Shown one piece after another: positions 1 to 4,850 of a DNA stretch of 5,537 nt. Positions within the stretch are counted from its first letter, which is position 1; the number at the start of each line of letters is the position of its first letter. The notes beneath the pieces are model-generated. The model did no database searches, had not been told where the DNA came from, and was given only the letters and a program-made list of their open reading frames with translations. The DNA lies in assembly GCA_005791325.1 (NCBI GenBank), contig SXXA01000014.1:1-5537 (forward strand). The letters run 5' to 3'. The translations under genes were made by a program, and so were the position numbers. This stretch comes from Actinomycetota bacterium. GTDB taxonomy: Bacteria; Margulisbacteria; Marinamargulisbacteria; SXXA01.

Positions 1-5
1 CACGC

Positions 6-815
6 ATGATACTGGATACCGATTCGATTTTCAACCCAAGTTTGAGTCATAACATGATCTTGGCACAACAGGTTCATCACGCCTTATTAAATGCAATTGG
101 GTTTTCAGATTTTCCACTTTCGATTGGTCGTTATTTTAAAACGGCAGAGAAGATAGGGGGTGATTTTTGGGTGGCATTTCAGCAAATGGGGAAGCGGAAT
201 GCATGGTCCGATTCGGGCGCTGGCATTATCACCCTCGAAACAGAACCCACCCAAGATGTCATGATTGGCATTGGCGATGTTTCGGGACATGGAATACCAG
301 CAGCATTAATTATGGCGTTATCGGTGGGTATGATTAATCAATTATCCCATCAACCAATTGCGGAATTAATGACGGCGTATAATCGCGATTTGGTTAGGCA
401 ATTGGGGGGCTTGCCCACCACGTATGTAACCTGTGTATTGGCCTGTATATCGGTTGAAACAAAGCAATTGGCATATGTTCGGGCTGGCCATCCACCGATT
501 GTTATCTTGCGGCATCAAATGGCCCATGTGTTAGAGCAAGGCGGAACCTTTTTGGGTATGTATGATGATGAGCAATACGAAGCACATGTGGTTGAATTAA
601 AATCAGGGGATCGGCTGATTATATATTCAGATGGGGTAACTGAAGCGGTGGATCCGATTTCAAATACACCCTATGGCATTCATGGCCTCATTCATTTTTT
701 TCAAGAGACGCGTGGCGTGTCACCCCAAGATGCCACGGCACAATTTGCCGCATCTCGTGAGGCGTGGGGCATGCCACTGGATGACCAAACATTGTTATTA
801 ATTGATATTCCCTAA
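6..815 (+). CDS. SpoIIE/PP2C-family (RsbU-like) protein serine phosphatase, probably the C-terminal part of a longer protein
   Basis: Metal-dependent serine/threonine phosphatase domain of the SpoIIE/RsbU type. Members of this family usually dephosphorylate anti-sigma-factor antagonists (STAS proteins) in partner-switching pathways. Visible motifs, numbered from the ATG at 6: helical lead-in AQQVHHALL (20-28), GGDFW (51-55, metal Asp53), GDVSGHG (90-96, Asp91), AGHPP (160-164), YSDGVTEA (207-214, Asp209) and DDQTLLL (259-265, Asp260). All expected metal-binding acids are present, so it should be active. The stretch between GGDFW and GDVSGHG is about 34 residues, which looks long for the family and suggests an extra loop. 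The frame is open to the window edge (codon CGC before the ATG) and no ribosome binding site can be seen, so this ATG is probably internal and a receiver, HAMP or other sensor domain may lie upstream. The stop is TAA. No STAS or anti-sigma partner is visible in the window. Confidence 0.9.
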   Translation: MILDTDSIFNPSLSHNMILAQQVHHALLNAIGFSDFPLSIGRYFKTAEKIGGDFWVAFQQMGKRNAWSDSGAGIITLETEPTQDVMIGIGDVSGHGIPAALIMALSVGMINQLSHQPIAELMTAYNRDLVRQLGGLPTTYVTCVLACISVETKQLAYVRAGHPPIVILRHQMAHVLEQGGTFLGMYDDEQYEAHVVELKSGDRLIIYSDGVTEAVDPISNTPYGIHGLIHFFQETRGVSPQDATAQFAASREAWGMPLDDQTLLLIDIP

Positions 816-847
816 TCAAAATGGCTGATGAGTGTCGCTAAGGTTCG

Positions 848-890
848 ATCAGGATGTGATTGTTATTTATGGCACCATCTGATAATTTTT
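848..890 (+). terminator. weak candidate intrinsic terminator after the phosphatase gene
   Basis: ATCA (848-851) pairs with TGAT (880-883) and GATG (853-856) pairs with CATC (876-879), leaving one bulged G (852) and a 19-base loop. The stem is followed by AA and five T (886-890). It lies 30-75 bases after the phosphatase stop, a sensible place. The stem is AT-rich, bulged and long-looped, so it would be weak. It overlaps a promoter-like sequence, and at most one of the two readings may be right. Confidence 0.3.
860..888 (+). promoter_or_regulatory. weak sigma70-like promoter candidate before the 939-1556 open frame
   Basis: TTGTTA (860-865) and TAATTT (883-888) are separated by exactly 17 bases. 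A start of transcription near 895 would leave a leader of about 45 bases before the ATG at 939. Each hexamer has only about four matches to consensus, and AT-rich spacers give such matches often. The site overlaps the candidate terminator at 848-890. Confidence 0.2.
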
Positions 891-938
891 AGATTTACTT
901 AAACCACTATTCCATTTTTTACAGGATACACAATCGTT

Positions 939-1556
939 ATGATAGATGTTACGCCATTGCAGACTGGTCAAACTGGGCATACCCGATACGGGCCCTACCC
1001 CTCAAATGACTTCATTCACCCCATTCCCAATGCCTTAGATTTCCTGACCCCATCGGGTATGCCACCGCCTCTTTATGATCAGGGATGGGCAGTCCCACCT
1101 TGTAATTGGGTAAATCTATCCCCAACTGAAGGTGAACTTCCTATTCTCCCATTTCAGGGGAATCAACCCCCCTTTCTAGGCCAAGCCTCCCATCAGTTAC
1201 CAAGCACTTATAAAGAGGCATTAAAATCCCCTTCATATCCCATGCCTGGGCGGCTATTCAATGATCAAGAGTCAAGTGATCAGATTGTCGAGAAGTTGTG
1301 GGCTACATTTTGTAAATGGAGTCCGAATGCGAATGGGAAGCTTGGTGAAACGGGGTTCGGAAATTCTGGATGTCCCTCAACGCTGAATGCAGGTTCACCG
1401 TTGAGCCTCTGCACCCAACTCCCATCTCCCCCATTGTGTGTTATACGTAGTTTAAACCCACTTTCCCCGCCACCCGTTTCTTTTCCTCAGATACCCCTTC
1501 CCAGATACACCGCGAATGGGTATGGTGAGGGGGAGGCAAATGATCCCATGAATTGA
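939..1556 (+). CDS. hypothetical proline-rich protein (205 aa), unrecognised and possibly not a true gene
   Basis: I do not recognise this protein. It is 205 residues with 34 prolines (about 17%), including PPP at two places, plus 5 Cys and 4 Trp. It has no signal peptide and no membrane segment. The only region that looks helical is about residues 105-128, around QIVEKLWATF; the rest looks extended or disordered. For a real gene: 205 codons without a stop, an ATG with AGGA 12 bases upstream (923-926, too far to be convincing), and a TGA 47 bases before thyA, which suits an operon position. Against: the + strand here is C-rich while all neighbours are G-rich, and 13 of 21 leucines use CTN codons against 4 of 28 in thyA. 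It could be a recently acquired or fast-evolving orphan gene, or a fortuitous frame in non-coding DNA. The minus strand of the same stretch is not open over a useful length. Confidence 0.45.
   Translation: MIDVTPLQTGQTGHTRYGPYPSNDFIHPIPNALDFLTPSGMPPPLYDQGWAVPPCNWVNLSPTEGELPILPFQGNQPPFLGQASHQLPSTYKEALKSPSYPMPGRLFNDQESSDQIVEKLWATFCKWSPNANGKLGETGFGNSGCPSTLNAGSPLSLCTQLPSPPLCVIRSLNPLSPPPVSFPQIPLPRYTANGYGEGEANDPMN
1485..1530 (+). repeat. imperfect inverted repeat (hairpin) upstream of thyA
   Basis: CCTCA (1485-1489) pairs with TGAGG (1526-1530), and ATACCC (1491-1496) pairs with GGGTAT (1518-1523). The two blocks are separated by a small internal loop (G on one side, GG on the other). This gives 11 base pairs around a 21-base loop, ending about 64 bases before the thyA ribosome binding site. 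No T-run follows, so it is not an intrinsic terminator. It lies inside the 3' end of the uncertain proline-rich frame and may be chance pairing in a C/G-run-rich stretch. Confidence 0.35.
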
Positions 1557-1593
1557 TTGGCGGGGGCGCCCAATGCTAACCTAGATTGATAAC

Positions 1594-1599
1594 AGGAGG
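1594..1599 (+). promoter_or_regulatory. ribosome binding site that sets the thyA start
   Basis: AGGAGG is a full Shine-Dalgarno core, four bases before the ATG at 1604. It decides between that ATG and an in-frame TTG at 1586, because the TTG lies upstream of the site and would place the Shine-Dalgarno inside the coding region. Confidence 0.85.
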
Positions 1600-1603
1600 C
1601 AGT

Positions 1604-2386
1604 ATGCAAGCATATTTGGATTTGGTTAAGCATATTTTGGACCATGGTGAACATCGGTCTGATCGAACGGGAACCGGCACTTATTCTATTTTTGGGTACC
1701 AAATGCGTGTGGATATTCGAGATGGCTTCCCATTGTTAACCACTAAAAAAGTGCTATTTGACAAAGTGGTGGCGGAATTGTTGTGGTTTTTACGCGGCGA
1801 TACCCATCTATCTGGTTTGGGGGAGGCCAAAGCGATTTGGGAACCATGGGCCGATTCTGATGGGCATTTGGGCCCCATTTATGGGCATCAGTGGCGGAAA
1901 TGGTCCAGTGATGGCGGGGGGATTGACCAATTTCAAGCAGTCATGACCGAAATGGCCACTCATCCCCATAGTCGACGGTTATTGGTCAATGCGTGGAATG
2001 TGGGGGATTTACCCAAAATGGCCCTGCCCCCGTGTCATGTGTTGTATCAATTTTATGTATCTGGACGCTATTTGGATATGCAACTTTACCAACGATCGGC
2101 GGATGTAGCGATTGGGGTTCCGTTTAATATGGCTAGTTATGCGTTGTTGTTGGAATTGGTGGCCGCCCACCATGGTTTAACCGCCCGATTTTTTATCCAT
2201 ACGTTTGGTGATGCTCATATTTATACCAATCACATCGAGGGAATGACCACCCAATTGAATCGGGATCCACGCCCCTTGCCACGCATTCAGGTTGATGTCA
2301 CGAACTTCCCCAACTTATCTAGGGATGACATTCAATTAATTGGGTATGATCCTCACCCATTTATAAAATTTCCGGTTGCCGTTTAA
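1604..2386 (+). CDS. thyA: thymidylate synthase ThyA
   Basis: Makes dTMP from dUMP with 5,10-methylene-tetrahydrofolate, giving dihydrofolate; cytosolic, de novo pyrimidine deoxynucleotide synthesis. The 260-residue product is close to the 264 residues of E. coli ThyA and aligns from its first residue (MQAYLDL against MKQYLEL), which supports the ATG at 1604. Motifs: DRTGTGT (20-26, phosphate-binding Arg21), ELLWFLRGDT (58-67), IWEPWAD (78-84), GPIYGHQWR (90-98), SRRLLVNAWN (123-132, Arg124/Arg125), LPPCH (141-145, catalytic Cys144), QRSADVAIGVPFN (163-175, with Arg164, Asp167 and Asn175), GDAHIYTNH (202-210, His205 and Tyr207) and GYDPHP (247-252). The C-terminus ends in a hydrophobic Val, which in this family closes over the active site. 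All catalytic residues are present. No folA (dihydrofolate reductase) is seen next to it. The flavin-dependent ThyX is excluded by the motifs. Confidence 0.98.
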   Translation: MQAYLDLVKHILDHGEHRSDRTGTGTYSIFGYQMRVDIRDGFPLLTTKKVLFDKVVAELLWFLRGDTHLSGLGEAKAIWEPWADSDGHLGPIYGHQWRKWSSDGGGIDQFQAVMTEMATHPHSRRLLVNAWNVGDLPKMALPPCHVLYQFYVSGRYLDMQLYQRSADVAIGVPFNMASYALLLELVAAHHGLTARFFIHTFGDAHIYTNHIEGMTTQLNRDPRPLPRIQVDVTNFPNLSRDDIQLIGYDPHPFIKFPVAV

Positions 2387-2429
2387 AATAGGCATATGAT
2401 AAAGTTTCATTGTTCTACACCGTTTTATT

Positions 2430-2505
2430 GGGCGGTTAGCTCAGTTGGTAGAGCACATGCCTTACAAGCATGTGGCCGTAGGTTCGAATCCTACACCGCC
2501 CACCA
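2430..2505 (+). tRNA. tRNA-Val (anticodon TAC)
   Basis: Complete 76-base cloverleaf. The acceptor GGGCGGT (2430-2436) pairs fully with ACCGCCC (2495-2501). D-stem GCTC (2439-2442) pairs with GAGC (2451-2454). Anticodon stem CATGC (2456-2460) pairs with GCATG (2468-2472) around loop CTTACAA, with anticodon TAC at 2463-2465 reading GTA and probably other GTN Val codons. The T-stem GTAGG/CCTAC encloses TTCGAAT (2483-2489). The discriminator is A2502 and CCA is encoded (2503-2505). Upstream, TATGAT (2395-2400) and TAAAAT (2384-2389) are possible -10 boxes, but neither has a good -35, so a separate promoter is unproven. It sits 43 bases after thyA and 43 bases before secG with no terminator between, so processing from a longer transcript is likely. 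Confidence 0.98.
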
Positions 2506-2548
2506 CACTAATACAGATTCAATTTGAACGGAGCCAAATGTTAGGGTT

Positions 2549-2764
2549 ATGAAATTTTTTCTGGAATGTATATTGATAATTGATTCGGTTCTGTTGGTGA
2601 TATTGGTACTATTACATTCTGCAAAAGGGGATGGGTTTGGATCGATGGGTGGGGATGGTAAATTTTTTTTCCCATCTAGAGGATTAGAAGATGGCTTAAA
2701 CCGTGTGACCATTGTGGCGGCTACCATTTTTTTATCGGTTTCCTTGTGCATTGGGTTAATGTAA
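2549..2764 (+). CDS. secG: protein translocase subunit SecG
   Basis: Small inner-membrane subunit of the SecYEG translocon, which assists SecA-driven export of unfolded proteins. The 71-residue product has the family layout: first membrane helix about 4-23 (LECILIIDSVLLVILVLL), then the typical HSAKGDGFG (23-31), a Gly/Phe-rich cytoplasmic loop to SRG (43-45), then LNRVTIVAATIFLSVSLCIGL (50-70) as the second helix. The motif order (hydrophobic segment, S-K-G, glycine-rich loop, short RG element, NRVT followed by a helix) and the length match SecG. The ribosome binding site is odd: GGAG at 2530-2533 is 15 bases from the ATG, while TTAGGG (2541-2546) is only 2 bases away. The stop shares a base with the bamA start (TAATG), so translation of bamA is probably coupled. 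It contains runs of eight and seven T (2663-2670, 2727-2733). Confidence 0.92.
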   Translation: MKFFLECILIIDSVLLVILVLLHSAKGDGFGSMGGDGKFFFPSRGLEDGLNRVTIVAATIFLSVSLCIGLM

Positions 2765-4542
2765 TGTTCAAGCGAATGGTGGGGATGGTCTTGCTTTTAA
2801 TGGGGTGTTGCCTATTTCCAATCCACCTAGACGCTGCGCCGCCTCGTCGATGGGGACCCACTAAAAAAGCACCACCACCCAAGGTGGTGGTGTTGCCACC
2901 CTCTGGGCCGGTTGGCACCATTGTGGTCACGGGGAATCGATGGGTTGCTTCTTCGGATATTGTGTCGGAAAGTGGCTGGCAATTACAAGATGACTACGAT
3001 GAATTTAAAGTTGCCCGTTCGATTCGTTCGATCATGAATATGGGTGTTTTTCAGTCTGTTTCCATCACCGCCAATCGAATGAATGGGCAGGCGACTCAGT
3101 TGGTGATGACGGTTCGGGAAAATAGTCTGATTCAGGGCATTCAAATTGAAGGGGTAACCGTGGTGTCAGACTCTGAGTTGGCACAAGCCTTGCAATCGAA
3201 ACCAGGTGAAATTTGGCGTTTTGATGTGGTGCGTTCAGATGCCCGTACGATTGAAGCGATCTATGCCAATAAAGGGTATCGGCTGGCGAAGGTCGTCCAT
3301 TATGAATCGCCAGAAGAGAATGGGAACTTGATATTTTGGGTGGATGAAGGGGTGGTGGGCGCAATTGCGGTGACGGGCAATTATCATACCCGTTCATATG
3401 TTATTTTACGTGAATTACTTACCAAGCCGGGGATGGTATTTCAATCCGATCGCCTCAACGAAGATTTACGTCGGGTGTATAATTTGGGGTATTTTACGGG
3501 GTTGGCACCCGATTTAATAGATCCGATGGTCTGGAAGTCGTTGGGTGAAGAGGCTCCCACATCTGGACAGGTATTGGTATTAAAAGTGGATGAAAAAAAT
3601 TCCAATACAACCTTGACTGCGGCATTAAGTTACAGTCCGGTTATTGGTATCACGGGGTCGTTTAGCACCCATTTGGACAATTTATTTGGTACCGGACAAT
3701 TGGTCGATGCCCAACTCCAGTTGGGTCGAGCCACTACCATTCAATTAAAGTATTTTAATCCTTGGATGTGGGACAATCGTCGATCTTTTATGGCACGTAT
3801 TTGGAACCGAAATGGATCGGTGGATCAATTTATGTTGAATAGCTCATCGGTGACGTTTCGGGATGAACAGGCGTTTGGGGTCGATTTAATGTTCGGTGTT
3901 CCCATTTCCTATGAATTGAACCTAACCCACACGTTTAAGATCGAAAATGTATATTTGCCTGGTTATAATATTCAGTATTCGTTGCAAACCTATCGATTTG
4001 GTGTGTCTTATGACAATCGAGATGTTCGATTTAACCCCTTAAACGGACATTATGCGTTTGGTAGTTTTGAATATTCTATCCCATTGTCATCGAATTCTTT
4101 GGATTTTTATCGATTGGATTTGGAGTGGCGGTCCTTTTTTAAAACGTTTGATCAACAAACCATTGCCATGCGTTGGGTGACGGGGGCGATCTTTAGTTCT
4201 CGCATTGACAATTCTCAATTATTTGCGCGTGAATATTATCGCATGGGGGGGGCATATACCGTTCGGGGTTGGAATGATTACAATCCATTTGCAATTGGGT
4301 CCCGACAAGGCTTGGCGTCATTGGAATACCGATGGCAGGTGCATGATATGGTTCAATTGGTTGCGTTTGTGGATATGGGGTTTGCCAGCAATGATCATGT
4401 CTTTGATCTATCGCGTTACCGAATAGGAAAAGGGGTCGGGGTTCGATTTAATATACCTGCGCTGGGACCGGTTCGCTTAGATTGGGCCATGGGCGATTAT
4501 TCCGATTCGGTGATTCATTTTAGTATGGGGCATGCATTTTAG
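2764..4542 (+). CDS. bamA: outer membrane protein assembly factor BamA (Omp85 family), three POTRA domains
   Basis: Core of the machinery that folds beta-barrel proteins into the outer membrane. From the ATG at 2764 (chosen for its TAATG overlap with secG; a GTG at 2746 is the alternative) it has 592 residues. Signal peptide about 1-24 (Lys3/Arg4, hydrophobic core, probable cut after LDA). A Pro/Lys-rich linker at 25-47 includes PPPKVVV. POTRA 1 about 50-118 (VVTGNRWVASSDI), POTRA 2 about 122-196 (IQGIQIEGVTVVSDSEL, KGYRLAKV), POTRA 3 about 198-277 (GAIAVTGNYHTRSYVILREL, LGYFTG). The 16-strand-type barrel runs from about 281 to 592, with FNPWMWDNRRSF, the SYDNRDVRFNPLNGHY segment, the conserved VRGW (500-503, family VRGF/Y) and GPVRLDWAMGDY near the end. 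The last residue is Phe, the usual outer-membrane insertion signal. Proteobacterial BamA has five POTRAs and about 800 residues, so this is the short form, as in cyanobacterial Omp85. TamA is less likely given the secG neighbour and single Omp85 copy here, but it is not excluded. Confidence 0.92.
   Translation: MFKRMVGMVLLLMGCCLFPIHLDAAPPRRWGPTKKAPPPKVVVLPPSGPVGTIVVTGNRWVASSDIVSESGWQLQDDYDEFKVARSIRSIMNMGVFQSVSITANRMNGQATQLVMTVRENSLIQGIQIEGVTVVSDSELAQALQSKPGEIWRFDVVRSDARTIEAIYANKGYRLAKVVHYESPEENGNLIFWVDEGVVGAIAVTGNYHTRSYVILRELLTKPGMVFQSDRLNEDLRRVYNLGYFTGLAPDLIDPMVWKSLGEEAPTSGQVLVLKVDEKNSNTTLTAALSYSPVIGITGSFSTHLDNLFGTGQLVDAQLQLGRATTIQLKYFNPWMWDNRRSFMARIWNRNGSVDQFMLNSSSVTFRDEQAFGVDLMFGVPISYELNLTHTFKIENVYLPGYNIQYSLQTYRFGVSYDNRDVRFNPLNGHYAFGSFEYSIPLSSNSLDFYRLDLEWRSFFKTFDQQTIAMRWVTGAIFSSRIDNSQLFAREYYRMGGAYTVRGWNDYNPFAIGSRQGLASLEYRWQVHDMVQLVAFVDMGFASNDHVFDLSRYRIGKGVGVRFNIPALGPVRLDWAMGDYSDSVIHFSMGHAF
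2869..2893 (+). repeat. perfect inverted repeat (10-bp hairpin) inside bamA
   Basis: CACCACCACC (2870-2879) and GGTGGTGGTG (2883-2892) are exact reverse complements around the three-base loop CAA, with a further G-T wobble at 2869/2893. It encodes the linker just after the signal peptide (A-P-P-P-K-V-V-V). Six A (2863-2868) precede it, so the minus-strand reading looks like a stem followed by six T. Confidence 0.85.
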
Positions 4543-4545
4543 GAG
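4541..4545 (+). promoter_or_regulatory. ribosome binding site of the small exported gene, overlapping the bamA stop
   Basis: AGGAG overlaps the TAG stop of bamA (4540-4542). It is 8 bases before the ATG at 4554 but only 2 bases before the ATG at 4548, so the second ATG is the better start. The overlap implies translation coupled to bamA. Confidence 0.75.
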
Positions 4546-4553
4546 AGATGGGT

Positions 4554-4850
4554 ATGCGTAACTACAGATGGGGGGTGTTGGTGGGGGTCATGCTTTTGGG
4601 TTCCTTCATTGGAGCCAATGAGGATGTTAAATTTTTTGATATCGATCGTGTGGTGCAATTATCTTGGGGAAAATTGGTAACGGTGTACGATCAACCTACG
4701 TTTCAACGGCTCACATTTGAATCGGATACGGCCATTACGGTTCTTCAGATTGGATTGACTTGGGATAATAAGGAGAATACGTATCGTCCGGCTGTGAAAC
4801 AAGTGATGAGCATTAAAAAGGTTGCGGGGCCATCATCGGCAACTGAATGA
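4554..4850 (+). CDS. small exported protein of unknown function (98 aa)
   Basis: I do not recognise a family. The start at 4554 is chosen from the 8-base spacing to AGGAG; an ATG two codons upstream (4548) is the alternative. Residues 1-21 form a signal peptide: Arg2 and Arg6, hydrophobic core GVLVGVMLLGSFIG, probable cut after Ala21 (before NED). The mature part is about 77 residues, alternates hydrophobic and polar residues (RVVQLSWGKLVTVYDQ, AITVLQIGLTW) and so looks beta-rich, and ends in a polar tail (KKVAGPSSATE). It has no cysteine, so it is neither a lipoprotein nor disulfide-bonded. It is not Skp/OmpH, which often follows bamA, because it lacks the long coiled coil and is too short. 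Its place between bamA and bioF, with the ribosome binding site inside the bamA stop, suggests a periplasmic or outer-membrane role; this is inference. The stop overlaps the next start (ATGA). Confidence 0.8.
   Translation: MRNYRWGVLVGVMLLGSFIGANEDVKFFDIDRVVQLSWGKLVTVYDQPTFQRLTFESDTAITVLQIGLTWDNKENTYRPAVKQVMSIKKVAGPSSATE

Noticed and set aside
939..1556. Decayed minus-strand gene explaining the reversed composition
   Set aside because: I read parts of the minus strand in this block and found frequent stops and no recognisable motif in any frame, so there is no positive support.
1556..1574. ATTGG/CCAAT inverted repeat as a terminator before thyA
   Set aside because: There are only five pairs around a nine-base loop and no T-run follows.
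2430..2505. tRNA gene as an integration site (att) for a mobile element
   Set aside because: No integrase gene and no second copy of the tRNA 3' end are present; both flanks are housekeeping genes.
2764..2838. Lipoprotein signal (L-M-G-C) in the BamA signal peptide
   Set aside because: LMGC at residues 12-15 is a poor lipobox and would leave a very short signal. A normal cut after LDA at about residue 24 fits better, and Omp85 barrels are not lipoproteins.
2863..2892. Intrinsic terminator for minus-strand transcription
   Set aside because: On the minus strand it reads as a stem followed by six T, but there is no believable minus-strand gene to terminate and the bases are explained by the bamA codons.
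2861..2893. Programmed frameshift site (A6 run followed by a strong hairpin) in bamA
   Set aside because: The zero frame reads ACT AAA AAA GCA, so a -1 slip would set one Lys tRNA against TAA. The hairpin starts only 1-2 bases after the run rather than the usual 5-8, and the zero frame already gives full-length BamA.
3065..3397. 110-codon minus-strand open frame inside bamA
   Set aside because: It lies fully opposite POTRA domains with clear motifs; the Pro/His/Ser-rich product is typical of the antisense of G/T-rich coding DNA.
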